In this document: piece by piece, positions 24,800 through 36,690 of the stretch
Layout of the letters: each line of letters begins with the position of its first letter
How positions within the stretch are numbered: position 1 is the first letter of the stretch
Position numbers and translations under genes: made by a program
Assembly: GCA_023079485.1 (NCBI GenBank)
Contig: CM041084.1
Span: forward strand, 105,734,967 to 105,798,966
DNA: 64,000 bases
Direction of reading: 5' to 3'
DNA from: Archilochus colubris
Taxonomy: Eukaryota > Chordata > Aves > Apodiformes > Trochilidae
The notes under the pieces: generated by a model
Databases searched by the model: none
Told to the model about the DNA's origin: nothing
Seen by the model: only the letters and a program-made list of their open reading frames with translations

Positions 24800-26350
24800 A
24801 GCATGTACTGAAAATATTCATTTCACAGATGTTCAGCTTCCAATTCCACTGTTTGGAAGACAAACTCTATCAGAAAAAGTGCAGATTTTAAGGAGTCTTC
24901 CCATGAACAAGTGAAACTTTTCACCAAAGCTCTTGGCTTTCTTTCTGGGGTAGTCTTTGACACAGCAAAATGTCATTACCTGGAAAAGCTCATTTGATTC
25001 ATATTAAATGTCCCTGTGTGTGTCCTAGGTTGTGCTTACACCTGCACTCGGTGCACCAGCCCTGAACTAATTAGATGAGCCCCAGTAGGATCTCAGCAGG
25101 GTCACCCACCTATATTACAGCTCATATACTAAACTTAGGATTGCTGCAATGGCATGGCTACTGATACCTACATTATGTACCTCCAGTCTCTTGATACCCT
25201 TCTGGTATAAAATCCTAAAATAGCTGAATTAAATGGATTTTTGCCTACAATTTCAATGGAATCAGGATTTCACTTCTAGTTTTTGTTTTGCCTTTGGTGC
25301 AAGGCTACAAAATCTCAAAGCAATCTGAAGATATCTTTTTCCTTTCTGTTGCACAGGATAAATTTTACTTTTACCTTCATCACCAGGATAGACATTACCA
25401 GGAGCTATCCTTTGGACAGGAGAAACATGGAAAAAACTGCAAAATTCTAGCTTGATGAATGCTTGTGAGGAATATTTTCAAGTGTGTTTTTCCTCAAGGT
25501 TGCTGCTTCTGCTTTCAATGGTTGTTCATTCAATTCAGACAGCACCTGTCTCTGATCATTATTTTTTAAAGAGTTCTAGTAATCTATAAAGTTAATCTAG
25601 AAAGTAAAAATTCCTGTTGCTAAAATACTTTACTGGAATCCTACTCCTTACTGAGGTGCACACATTGAAGCATTTTCTTTACTAGATATAAATAGTCTTT
25701 TCTGAGCCTTGCTGTGATCTCATTCCTCCTTTTCCTAGTTTTGCAGATTTCTTTCACTGCTTCAGAATATCCTTACTATTCCTATGGTGAAAAATTCTCT
25801 AATAGCAGCAGCTAATATGAACAGCCTGGAATTTAAAGCCACCTCAGCAGCAAAACTTCCAGAATTTCTTCTTGTTGCAGACCATAGGAAGTATCACAAA
25901 TAACATGGCTGTCTTTTTTATCTAAGGCCTTTTCCTGGCTTGGATTGCAGTTCTGAATGGCATGAGGCACTGTGGATGGATAGGCACACAGTGCTTGAAC
26001 TTCCTCTGTGTCTGGTGTTAAAAACAACTTGGGTTTGTCTTCTGTTGATGGCTTTCATATTCTCCATCCTACAAATGATGCTAAGTTGGCATTATTTCCC
26101 TGCTTTTTGGTAGTGAATATTTGCCATGAAAAGGGCACTTAACTACTTTATGAAGGAAAAATACAGCCAGAAGCCCTCCATTTCTCTTCTAATTAGGAAT
26201 GTTGGTATGGACCTCTTTTCCTATGCTCCCAGTGTTGCTTCTGCCTGCTGAAGTGACCACCCGGGCTGGGAATTGGATCTTTGTTTCAGCCGCAATGTCC
26301 TTAAAGGCAGTGTCCTACCTTCTTTTTCTTCTCTGGGACAGCATGTCCAG
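24800..26350. other. Intergenic between two inverted repeat copies
   Basis: No gene or named repeat recognised in this 1.5-kb spacer; only short unsupported frames. Confidence 0.45.
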
Positions 26351-26352
26351 CA

Positions 26353-26577
26353 TCATAAAAGGAACAGAGGATGTTCTATCACAAGTCTTTCTGGATTCCT
26401 TCTGTTTGCTTCCTGTCCTATGGGAGATGAGAGTAAGCAAGTTCTTGTGTTCCAGCACAGGGCATCAGGAACACAACAAACCTTGACTGCTGTGTATTCT
26501 CTCCAGATCTGAGAGCCCTTCTGGTGATGGGTCCTAACTGAAATCATAGGCAGGAATACAACAGGAAGGACATTCAA
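26353..26577 (-). repeat. Unnamed dispersed repeat, copy 2 (inverted)
   Basis: Read on the minus strand it gives 'gtccttcctgttgtattcctgcctatgatttcag', then 'tcagatctggagagaatacacagcagtcaagg', then 'ctgatgccctgtgctgg'. This parallels 24598-24790. The two copies look diverged by roughly a quarter of positions by eye. A matching frame in both (residues QIWR-YTAVKVCC) reflects shared ancestry, not necessarily coding. Confidence 0.6.
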
Positions 26578-26639
26578 AGTAAAAAGTGCCTGGAAATTTC
26601 TCAGAGTTTAATTTCTGGGAAGACATCCATTTAAAGAAG

Positions 26640-26975
26640 GCACTGAATCTTCCAGTACCTGAAAGGAATTTTCAGGGAGGCTGGGGAAGGACTTTTTACA
26701 AGGGCATGTAGTAGTAGGAAAAAGGCTAATGGTTTTAACCTGGAAAAGGGTAGATTTAAGTTAAATATTAGGAAGAAATTCTTTAGCGTGAGGGTGGTGA
26801 GACACTGGCACAGGTTGTTGCCCAGGGAGGCTGTGGATGCCCCCTCACTTGAAGTGTTCAAGGCCAGGTTGGATGGGGTTTTGAGCAACCTGGTCTGGTG
26901 GGAGGTGTCTCTGACCATGCAGGGAGGTTGGAACTAGATGATTTTTCAGGTCCTTTCCAACCCAAGCCATTCTAG
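26640..26975 (+). mobile_element. CR1 LINE 3' fragment
   Basis: Typical blocks are present in order: 'cttccagtacctgaaagg', 'aggaagaaattctttagcg', 'gtgagacactggcacagg', 'ttgcccagggaggctgtgg', 'gtgttcaaggccaggttgg' and 'ggtcctttccaacccaa'. The terminal octamer tail is decayed ('ccattctagg'). It is a 5'-truncated, defective copy. Confidence 0.9.
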
Positions 26976-28109
26976 GAATTGAGCAGCTATGTGGGTGTTC
27001 AGCTGTTGGCTGTGGTCAGCCCACCAAAATAGGGGTGTGAAGAGCACCTTGGTGTTATGATATGATGCGTAGGTAATAAAACCAACTTTATATTTTCACT
27101 CATTTGGGTTAAGAAGAAGTTTTTATGCCTTGAACTGTATTCTGACTGAACTTGTAATGAATTGCAAAAACTCATGGGAAAAAGAACAAAGGAAATCCTC
27201 TTATTGTATCTAGAACAACAACCCTTCAGCTGTGTTTCCATACATAATAAGATTCACTTATTTTGTTACTACTGAAACTTTAATTCTTAGGATAGAAGGG
27301 ATACACAGCTGTGAGTAAAGTATACTGTAATATATTATGAACCAGAATATTTTGATTTCTTACTTTTTTGAAATGTTCTAGTGTGCTCACAAGTAGCAAA
27401 CTTTCTTCTGTTAAACTGCTATGAACTTGCCAAAACACTATTGGAGTCTGAAGTGTGTATATATATATTCATACCATGCAAAATTTTCCAGCAGAAGGTC
27501 AGCTAATTGGGGAGGAAAAAGAAATGTGAGAAGAAAATTTTCACAAATTAAGCAGCGTTGTAAGAGAGTAAAATAAATAGTTCTCATCATATTTATCTAG
27601 TATATGACGGTTTACTTAGAATTACTGAGAGCAGAAGGGAATTTTTCACTGGAGCAAAAAGCTGAGTATTTAAGCTCACTATTTAGCAAGGCAAAGTGCT
27701 GAACTGCATTTCACTGGCACTGACTAGGATATTGTCTGAGAACTTCAGTGTAATGACTAATTTTGCTGTGACCCATAATGACTAAGGAACAGCTTCACTC
27801 TCCTTTTTGCCACACCTTACAAAACATGGTGTAATCTACTACAGAAAGATGTGGTGGGCTGTTGAAACCACTAGTTAGGTCACTGCAGCTAAAGGGATCT
27901 GAGATCAACTATGAACACCCTTTAAATTTTGATGTTAAAGTTTGCAGACCTCTAAGAAACAAGTGTCTGCACACAGACATGCAGTATTTCCTGAGAACTG
28001 AAAGTAATTTTCTTTTCAACACTCCTACAGTCCTGGCATTTATAATGTTTCTTTTGGTATTGAAGCTGTGGATAGAAGAATGCAAGAACGTCTGTGCATA
28101 TTTAAGATA

Positions 28110-28450
28110 TTAATCCAAGATTATTTTTAAAAGTCAGCACTTAGGTAACATTAAAGAAGAAAGAGCTAATGAAGTGGCTTCGTTTTGTTGTTGTTTCTGG
28201 TCATGAACAAATCATGCAGCGTTTGCATTTTTCCTCTTAAAGATGGTGGCACTTTCACAACAAGCAGAGACAAAGTAATCTGATCATTTAAATAGGGAAT
28301 AATTTTATAGATTTACACTCTATTTTACATGTATCTTGAGTTCAGTATTTGTGTCGGCTGAAATAATGGGTAACACATTTATTAGCAAAAGCTTTGGAAA
28401 AAAAATGGCCCACTATCTTTTTCATCCGATACAGTGGTTCTCTTACAGTG
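28110..28450. promoter_or_regulatory. Possible conserved non-coding element
   Basis: A repeat-free segment rich in developmental transcription-factor words: 'gagctaatgaag', an octamer-like 'gcgtttgcat' near 28220, 'taaatagggaataatttta' and 'gtgtcggctgaaataatgg'. Suspicion rests on texture only. A cross-bird alignment would decide it. Confidence 0.18.
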
Positions 28451-30537
28451 TTTTTTGAGAAGTGGGGCATTTTCAAAAGTCATTCCTCTAATAGAGCTGA
28501 AGCAGAAGTTATTCTAAGTACAAAACCACAACAGCATCTATTTCGTTGAACGCAGCCAAGTACTGATTGCACTTAATTCAGTGATGCTGACAGACTGATC
28601 CCTGACAGCTTTCAAGCTCCACAAATAAAAAGCATTAACTTGTCTTCTGAAGCCTCTGAACTTGCCTGAAACCTGTTCTGTTGCCATTACCCTAGTGAGG
28701 GACAGGAGTGCTGAGCTGGAACCACATTTGTCCCCTAAGTGAAGCTGAAGGCACTAGGATCTCAAAGGAGGGTTCTCCTGTATGGGGGTTTCCCAATATG
28801 GGGGAAAGTGGGAGAGTCACAGATTCCTGAAACCAGTTTCCTTGATGCTCCAGAAATGCAAAGGAGTCTGTTCCTCAAGACTGCATGAGGAGATGATGCT
28901 TTTGTGAGGAGGGTGTAACACTATTTTTTCTTCCCAGCTCTATTGTTTTCTGTGTAGTCACTTGTTTTTTCTCTCTGGAGGCCCAACGACAAGCATATAA
29001 GAGTACTTTTAATTTTACTTGGCCTTGCTCCACTACTTGAAGTTCTTTTGGAGGCTTTATTGCCAAGCTCTCATCTGACTGCTGTTTCTCTATTACAGTT
29101 CTTCCTCTATGAAATGTTTTCTTGTAGGAGTGGTTGGCAGGCACTGGCTGCCTGGATAGCTCTGAACTGTTTGATACTGGAGGTATTGGGTGTTACACAT
29201 AATTAATCCCCCTTCTTTCCATCAGCTTTTCACTTTTACCCAACTAATCACACCGGTGTGTTTGTGTGATTCATTTACAGAGTCCCTGTTCTGTATCTTT
29301 GTAAGCTGGTGTCTGGGTGAGGCACCATCAGAAAAGGCTGTTCTGTCAACCAGGAGACCACAGTGGGCAATCCCTGTCCCTGGCCACACAAACAGGCTAT
29401 CTAGAGCTCTGCTGAACACTGATGCTGACAAAAGTTCAGCTGGGTTGCAGCAATTTTTGTCCTAGTCAGAATGCTAACTCTAGGGTCTCCCTAGCAACAG
29501 GAGCTGTGGAGTCCAAAGTGACATCTTATTTCCCCTAATCTTTTATTAAATTTTCAGTAGGCAACTGCAGGTAAATCCTCCAGCAGCTGTTCCAAAGCAG
29601 GATGTAAGTTGTCCATACATTTCATCAGGCTGCCCGCAAATTGGGGTATACTAGGGAATGGTGTCAACACACTTCTATCTGTGTCACTTCATCTGTGTTT
29701 TAATAAACACTATCTAAATATTTAGATGCTCTTCTTTTGCAAAATTATGACATGCACCAGTGATGAAATACCAATCTTTTCGATTACATGACCAAATAGA
29801 AGAGCAGCTCACATTAGTGAGGCTGAAGTGTATCATTTAGACAGCAGACCTGAAAAACAGATTCTTCTCAGGTGTCTCAGTAGCACTGTGGACTTCCCTA
29901 ACACTCAAGGTGGCTTCATCTCTGTACTTTTAGCAGAAAGAACAAAAGAAAAGGGACTATTTAATTCCTCTTTCCTTTCTTGCCAACACTAGCTAAACAG
30001 CACCCTCAGTCTTTAAGTGCTGTAAAAATTTTGGAAAGAGAAGCTAATGTTTTACAGGAGATTTACAAAACATTTGCAAACATCTGGCAATAATTGCAGG
30101 AGTGAGTAGTTACAAAGTGAAGCACAGCACTGCTCATTCCACATTAGCTCAGCTCTCTGTCATGCAGTCACTTTGCAAAAGGAGCACTTGACTTTACCAG
30201 CCCTGGCTCCAATTAGCTTCTTGGGAAGTGTCAGGTATAGATTGAATTGAAATCATGTCTTGCTCTCTGGGTAATAGCAAGCAGTTGTGATCAGCAGCTG
30301 TGCCAGGCCTAAAAAATCTCAACAGCCATGAGAAAAAGAGTTAGGAAAGTTTTCCTGTGCTGTCCTTTAGCACTGAAATTCCTTCTTGCTAGAATTAGCA
30401 GAGCTTGGCTTTGTCTGGGGGATTTGACTTTGGTAAGGCAGAGGAAACTTTCATGGGGACATGACTTAAAAGAAAAAAGACACATGATGGCCTGGTTTAA
30501 GTAGTCAAGTAGTCATTACTTTTCAGAATAAGCATGC

Positions 30538-30559
30538 TTTTTTTTTTTTTTTTTTTTTT
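30538..30559 (+). repeat. Poly-T run
   Basis: Twenty-two consecutive T residues. No retroposed transcript was recognised on the side where an antisense poly-A insertion would lie. Confidence 0.95.
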
Positions 30560-31514
30560 CAATGAGAGAAATGTCTGGGTTTGAAAGGGCAAATGAATCC
30601 TGATAGACTTAATTCTCATATTCTCATTTTTAGATTTTTTCCAAGGAGTAGAAGCCTTGGTGATGTTATTAAAAACTTCATATAAATACAAACAGACAGA
30701 GAGGCAGGATAAATCTTACTGTTCATCTTACTGCTAACTAAAATGAAGAGGTGGGCCAAAATTGATCTCTGCTAGTTTAGTTAGCAAAAGACAAAAGAAC
30801 AATTTTATTTTACTGATCACTGGGTAGCAATTAAGGATTTCCTTCGCAATTCCTCAAAACCATTAAAGGGGATGGAGCAGGAGCAGGGAAAAGAGAGGGC
30901 AGGGAGGAAAGGACACAAAGCTTGTATTTGTGATCATCATGGTCTTCCAGGATTAGAAGTAGCACATTTCAAGCTGCTTGCTGGTTGTTTTCAGCAGTGG
31001 AAATCCCCTCTGGCACTTATGTCTCAAACACTCCCTTTGGCTGCTCAGCCTGAGACTTAATAAGCAAGGACACAAGCTACTAACAAAAGAAGAAATGTTC
31101 CACTTATTATTCAATCTTAGAGCAATACTTGGAGCACTTTCTTTGTTTATTTAACACAGGTAAATGTAGTCCAGGCAAAGCCAAAATAGCATATACATCA
31201 AACCCCTCCACAGAATATTTTTGGTACAACACTCAGGCATACACCCACATCTTAGTGTAAGCACTGAGTACCTGCCTGGGGTGTCCCCTGCTAAAGATTC
31301 TGCCTGTTTAGTTAGTCTGAAGCTGCCCAGACTTCCTCTACTCATATTTTTTCTCTCCACATTCAGATTGCCTCTGTGTATCTGCTCCATGATTTAAGTG
31401 CCTAGAAAAAGCAAGCAAATCCAGTCTATGGTTTGCTATCAAACAGCATAGAACAGAAAAGCATCATGATGGGAAAACACCAAAAATGTAGTGTGGTCTT
31501 TCCCCATATCCAAG

Positions 31515-31990
31515 GGAATATTTCATTTCTGTCTTTTCTGACAGAACTTTACCTAATTTTTCCTTAAGATATCCAAGGATACCTTTTTGGAAAAATCTCC
31601 AATTAATGCATTCTTAATCCTTATACCTTCTAAATTTTTCCTAGCATTTCATACAGATATTTTGATTTAAATGAAACCCATTACTTCCTAACCTTTCCAT
31701 CACAGAGGACTGTTTTATGTATGTGTTAGCATCATCTTCCAGAACTTTCTTCTGAAGACTAAGAATTCTATTAGGTCAATCTTTCCAGCATCCAGTTTTC
31801 CAGACCTCTGGCCATTCTTGTTGATCTCCTATGGACTGTCTCCTCTTGGCCTACCTCCTTCTTGAAGTTCAGTGCCCAGACCTTGTAGTACTCTGAGTAG
31901 AATGGAAAAAAAAGTCTCCATTAAGTTTTCTTTTTCAGGTGTACCATGAAGAAACTTTCTCTTAGTTGCTCAAAATCATATTTTCCTAGA
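31515..31990 (-). mobile_element. Ancient decayed CR1/L3-type LINE fragment, antisense
   Basis: The phrase 'ccagacctctggccattcttgttgatctcctatggactgtctcc', then 'ttcttgaagttcagtgcccag' and 'tagtactctga', matches the antisense reading of old amniote CR1-like LINEs. In younger copies this reads as an interrupted 'ggacacagtactccag' segment. No frame survives. Boundaries are uncertain, and the first 150 bp may not belong. Confidence 0.5.
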
Positions 31991-33849
31991 GGATGCTCAG
32001 CTGTATTCCAGCAGGAAGCAGGCTACAAGGGTCAACCTGCTCATAGAGCTTGGTCTGTGGGGCCCCCTGTGGAAAGTAAAAGATCCTGCAGGAGTCATGT
32101 AGGCTGCTTAATGGTCCCAAACATAGCCAGTGGATTTTGCAGTCTTTTCTCTCTATCAGCACTGGTGCCAGCCTATAGTCACTTTACAGTGCCCTGCTAT
32201 GGTGAGGAGGCTGAGGAGAGGGGAAGCCAAGCTTGTTCCTTGCTTCTGAGTGCTCCCAGATACAGAACTATGTACAGGAAAGCCTTTTCCACAGGGCAGC
32301 TGGTCCCACTTACAGCCATGTGAAATTCAGGGACAAAATAACTGGTCTGTCAAGAAATTTAGCAGTGGAAGCACAGGCAAGCAGCTACCAAAGGACCTTT
32401 GTACTCTTTAAGGTCACCAGCAGAGTCAGACTTTTCTCACAAAATTGTTTGTACATCCATGTCTCATTTGGGCAGAAAAAGGAAACATTCCAATCTGAAA
32501 GAACAAAGACTTCATTTGATTTGCTGGTTGCCGTCTTGAAAGGCTCTTGTCAGCCTGACTTTTGCCTGAGGGGAGAGAATTACCATGGTGTGAGGCTTTC
32601 AGGCAGATGGCTGGAAGCAAGAGCCAGGCTCAGCACCTTCCCACCAGCCCAGCTGTAGCTCCCAGATTGGGAGGATCTCACGGTCTTTGCCTCTAGGTAG
32701 AAACCGTGAATGATAAGAGCCTGCCAGAAATGTCAGCTCCCAGCTGCGTGACAATTCCTTCCCAACACACATTAAAAAAAAAAAAAAAAAAAAGAGTCAG
32801 GTAAAATTGGAAAATTTCAAAGAAATATTATCTGATGGACAGTTATTAAAAGGGCATTTTCTGCTGAAAAGAATGACATCTTTTCTATACTGACAGGAAA
32901 CTGCCAACTTCTCACTGGTGTCTCAAAACCTTTCTGTTCTTTTCCAGATGTTCTTTTCTCATTGCTGAGTTGTTGGATTTAAATCCCTCTTGCAACTCCT
33001 CTCACAGCCTGTCCTATGAGCCCCACCCTGCTCATGCTGCCAGACGATTTTCCCTGCTACCCTCTCCCCTCTTGCCAGTGCCTCTCTGCTTCTCCAGCAG
33101 GACAAGAAAAGGAGCAAAGAGCAGAACTTTTCAGTCAGAGATATCTTGATATTAGTGTTTGAGCACTGCCAGCTCAGTGATGCCAGCTTTCAGTCTTCTT
33201 TCTTATTTTTTCTCTCAATACAGAGTTTAAATTGATCACTTACACTCCCATATTTATGTGCCTTGCATTTTGACATTTTGACTTCAGCAGGACTCTCTAA
33301 ATCTGCATGTAGATAAACAAAGGGAAACTGGAGAGGAAAGGCAAGTAGAATAAGGAACCATAAGGAAACTGCAGCTCAAGACTATCCCTGTCCTGGTGGT
33401 GTGTGTTTCCATGGCTAATACAGGCATAGCTGTACAAATTCTCCATTAAATGGTACTGGATCTTGCTGCTTCTAGATGACATAATTCTATTACACGTAAC
33501 CTAACAGCCACTTTTCTGAAACAGTTTGCCCTTTTTCTCTGCTGTGTTCCTGGGAAGCACGTTGCTAGCCCCCAAGTCTGTTAGAGTTATGGTTCCTAGA
33601 TAACCTCCCCAGTGCCAGAACATGCTCACTTTTTGAAGATTGGGGTTCTTCCATCACAGCTACACTCCTCTGGGTACTCTGTCTTGCTTGGCTGCAATTT
33701 GTGGCAAAAACCAGGAGTAACCTACTGTCTACTGAACTGCTTGTCGTCACTGTTCACAACCATGGAAAATTACTGGTTGGCACTTAGGGAGATGCTGAAC
33801 TCCAGCGCTGTTCTAGCAAGGAGCTCAACTGGAATTCTGAGATACCATA
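31991..33849. other. Intergenic, no gene recognised
   Basis: No gene recognised. It contains a 20-A run at 32774-32793. Two overlapping plus-strand frames of 125 and 141 codons (31946-32323 and 32233-32658) have no recognisable domain, splice context or family resemblance. Confidence 0.45.
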
Positions 33850-34202
33850 CGGGAGACCTTATCACTCTCTAAAACTACCTGAAAGGAGTTTGTATCAAGG
33901 TGGGTTTGTGCCTGCTTCCAAGTATCAGGCGACAGGACAAGAGGAAATGGGCTCAGTTTGCACCAGGAAAGGTTTATGTTGGATATTAGGGAAAAATTTA
34001 TTCACCAAAAGGGTCGTCAAGAATTGACATTCTTGTCAAGAACAGGCTTCCCAGGGAAATGGAAGACTCACCACCACTACAGGTATTTAAAAGACATGTA
34101 GATGGGACACAGTTTAGTGTTGGAATTGGCAGTGCTGGGTTAATGGTTGGACTTGATGATCTTAGAGGTCTTTTCCAACCAAAACAATTCTATGATTCTA
34201 TT
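33850..34202 (+). mobile_element. CR1 LINE 3' fragment
   Basis: It contains 'gggagaccttatcactctctaaaactacctgaaagg', 'ttggatattagg', 'cttcccagggaaatgg' and 'tgatgatcttagagg'. It ends 'ttccaaccaaaacaattctatgattcta', the classic CR1 terminus. A duplicated 'ttcttgtcaagaa' near 34030 and other changes disrupt the frame. Confidence 0.9.
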
Positions 34203-36275
34203 AATCACTTACACCAGTGCATCAAACTGCTTTTTTCAATGCCTTCCAGTGCTAATGCTCATGGGTTGGAACCCCTCCTTAAAAGAGTGAGAAATAAAAC
34301 CCCAAGTCCCTTACCCAGCCTCTGCAGTTGCAGGCAGAACAGGGTACCATGCTTCTCCTGATTCCCTCTAAATCTCCATTAGCTTCTCTGGGCCCCCCCC
34401 TGCTCTCTCCAGTAGGAATTTTTAAGGTATACACTGCAGGCCTCACCTTCTGTATTTCTGCATGTATAAGTGTACTGATGTGAGGCCAAGTAATGTGACA
34501 TTCAGCTGGGGAGGCAAGTGCTGAACACAAATAGTGTGTTGGCTGGCTCTGACTTGGAGGTTAGAGGGGTGAGCAAAGCCAGGGTATGAGCATTGTTTCC
34601 TTCTTCTCTACATCCAGCTTCCTGCAAACAATTGACTGCAGAAGTCACTGCTTTCTGCCAGCTAGCAATACCCTGCTACCAGTAATTGCAAAAGCCATTA
34701 ATAAAAGAGGGGAGGGGGGAAGCAAGACACAAAAGGGAATAAATACTGTACATAGCCAAAAGGCCTTTCCCTCCCACACATATGATTCACTGTTGTTCCT
34801 TGCCTCACATGGGAAAATGTTGTCCTGCTGAATGTGTACCTTAAAGGCAACTCTGCCTCAGAGACATCACATATGCATATTGATAACATGCACTTTGTAG
34901 TGCCTAGAGATGTTTTTAACGAGGCTTGCTGAAATGTACCAACAACTTTCTCTCTTCTCCTTCTGTGTGCCACAGATGATTTTTAAATGTGTTTCCTGGT
35001 GGTCTTTATTCCCTGTGAGAAAGCAAAAGGATGGCACAGACAATAATTCAGGATGGCAGGAGAGAGGAGAAACAGTTTTCTACCCTCCCCAGTCATGCAG
35101 GTGTGAGCCCAGGTACCCCTGTTGCCTTGACACATCCATACAGGCTGTTGGGGTTTTCCATACAGTGACTGGAGAAACACACCACACATCACTTAACCAG
35201 ATTATAAGGAGAAGACCAGGAGAGAGGCAACCCTTCAGGCAGCTGGTTGGGTGCAGAACCCCTCCATGCAGGTCACCCTGGGGTGCTTTCTATTAAACTC
35301 CATCTGCCTGTCTTTAAACTTAGTACAAGACTGGCAGGTGAAGCTTTCTTATGATCTAAAGGTGGTGGGGAGAGCAGTGGCATGTCTAAAGAGTCATTTC
35401 AAGCCTAAGTTTCCAGTGTCCCTTCAAATAGCCCTGTTTAGCTAACATTAAATCAGTACAATTTATTTTCAACAGCTGCCTCATGTTGTCATGAGCAATT
35501 AAAATGGAGATTCAAAGGCATTAGAAGCATGACCACAGAAACACTGAAACCCTGCACTCCCTATTCTGTCCTCTGTGGAATAGCTGGTACGATTTCACCC
35601 ATAAGATACATTCCTTGTCTCTTTTTACCACTGAAAAGTGCCAATAGTTGTAACTCCACTGCATTTGTGCTCTGCAAAAGGTTACACAGATGCAGTCCCT
35701 TCTCCAAAGTGTGTCCCCATCACTGGAGTTAACTCATTTAAAACTTGCTGCATCCTTCCATCAGCTGGGACAGAGATGGAGGAGAGGTGGAGGTACTGCA
35801 TGTGGCCTCATCTATCCATTGTCAAGGGATACGGTTACATTGAGTAGTGCTAACAGAAGGCTGTGAAGCCTCCACCTTCCCCTGTGTTTATCCACAGAAA
35901 ATCTACCCCAAGCACTTAAGATCTTAGTCTATTCTTGCTTTTAGCTGCTGAACCAATGCAGGTAAGATGTTTCGAACAACTTACAAACAGGTGTTTGTAA
36001 GATTTCATTTCATTTCATTTCATTATCATTTCTAGTTTGTGGTAGAAATGTGAGAACTTGCTTAGTGATAGTTCCAGAACTTTAACATAATGATCCACTA
36101 TTGCCTAACCTCCCCTATACAAATAAGTGACTATAAATTCCACTGCTTTGCATTGTGCCCAATCAGTTTTCTCAGTCCATTACAGCAGGGTATTTTCCTC
36201 TTATCTGGGAAAGAAGTCAACTTCATGTTGAGACAATTTAGAAATCTAGAAACATTCAAGTACTGTTAAAAATTC
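34203..36275. other. Intergenic, no gene recognised
   Basis: No recognised gene or element. A 128-codon plus-strand frame at 34910-35296 has no known motif. A short (ATTTC)n patch lies at 36003-36024. Confidence 0.45.
36003..36024 (+). repeat. (ATTTC)n short microsatellite
   Basis: Four consecutive 'atttc' pentamers are visible. Confidence 0.85.
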
Positions 36276-36690
36276 TTCCTTCCTTCCTTCCTTCCTTCCT
36301 TCCTTCCTTCCTTCCTTCCTTCCTTCCTTCCTTCCTTCCTTCCTTCCTTCCTTCCTTCCTTCCTTCCTTACCTTCCTTCCTTCCTTCCTTCCTTCCTTCC
36401 TTCCTTCCTTCCTTCCTTCCTTCCTTCCTTCCTTCCTTCCTTCCTTCCTTCCTTCCTTCCTTCCTTCCTTCCTTCCTTCCTTCCTTCCTTCCTTCCTTCC
36501 TTCCTTCCTTCCTTCCTTCCTTCCTTCCTTCCTTCCTTCCTTCCTTCCTTCCTTCCTTCCTTCCTTCCTTCCTTCCTTCCTTCCTTCCTTCCTTCCTTCC
36601 TTCCTTCCTTCCTTCCTTCCTTCCTTCCTTCCTTCCTTCCTTCCTTCCTTCCTTCCTTCCTTCCTTCCTTCCTTCCTTCCTTTTCTTTCT
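36276..36690 (+). repeat. (TTCC)n tetranucleotide microsatellite
   Basis: About 100 TTCC units form a nearly pure polypyrimidine array of more than 400 bp. The only clear interruption is an A at 36370 ('ttccttacctt'). Such length and purity imply high mutability. The array may be collapsed or expanded in an assembly. Confidence 0.98.

Larger units (their letters stand above)
26977..31514. other. Intergenic, no gene recognised
   Basis: About 4.5 kb without recognised genes or named elements. It contains a 22-T run at 30538-30559 and a possible conserved element at 28110-28450, listed separately. Open frames stay below 95 codons. Confidence 0.5.

Noticed and set aside
31946..32658. Two overlapping plus-strand frames of 125 and 141 codons
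   Set aside because: No family resemblance, no conserved motif and different frames; consistent with chance in moderately GC-rich DNA.
36276..36690. Regular array considered as CRISPR or satellite DNA
   Set aside because: A pure 4-base unit without spacers is a simple microsatellite.
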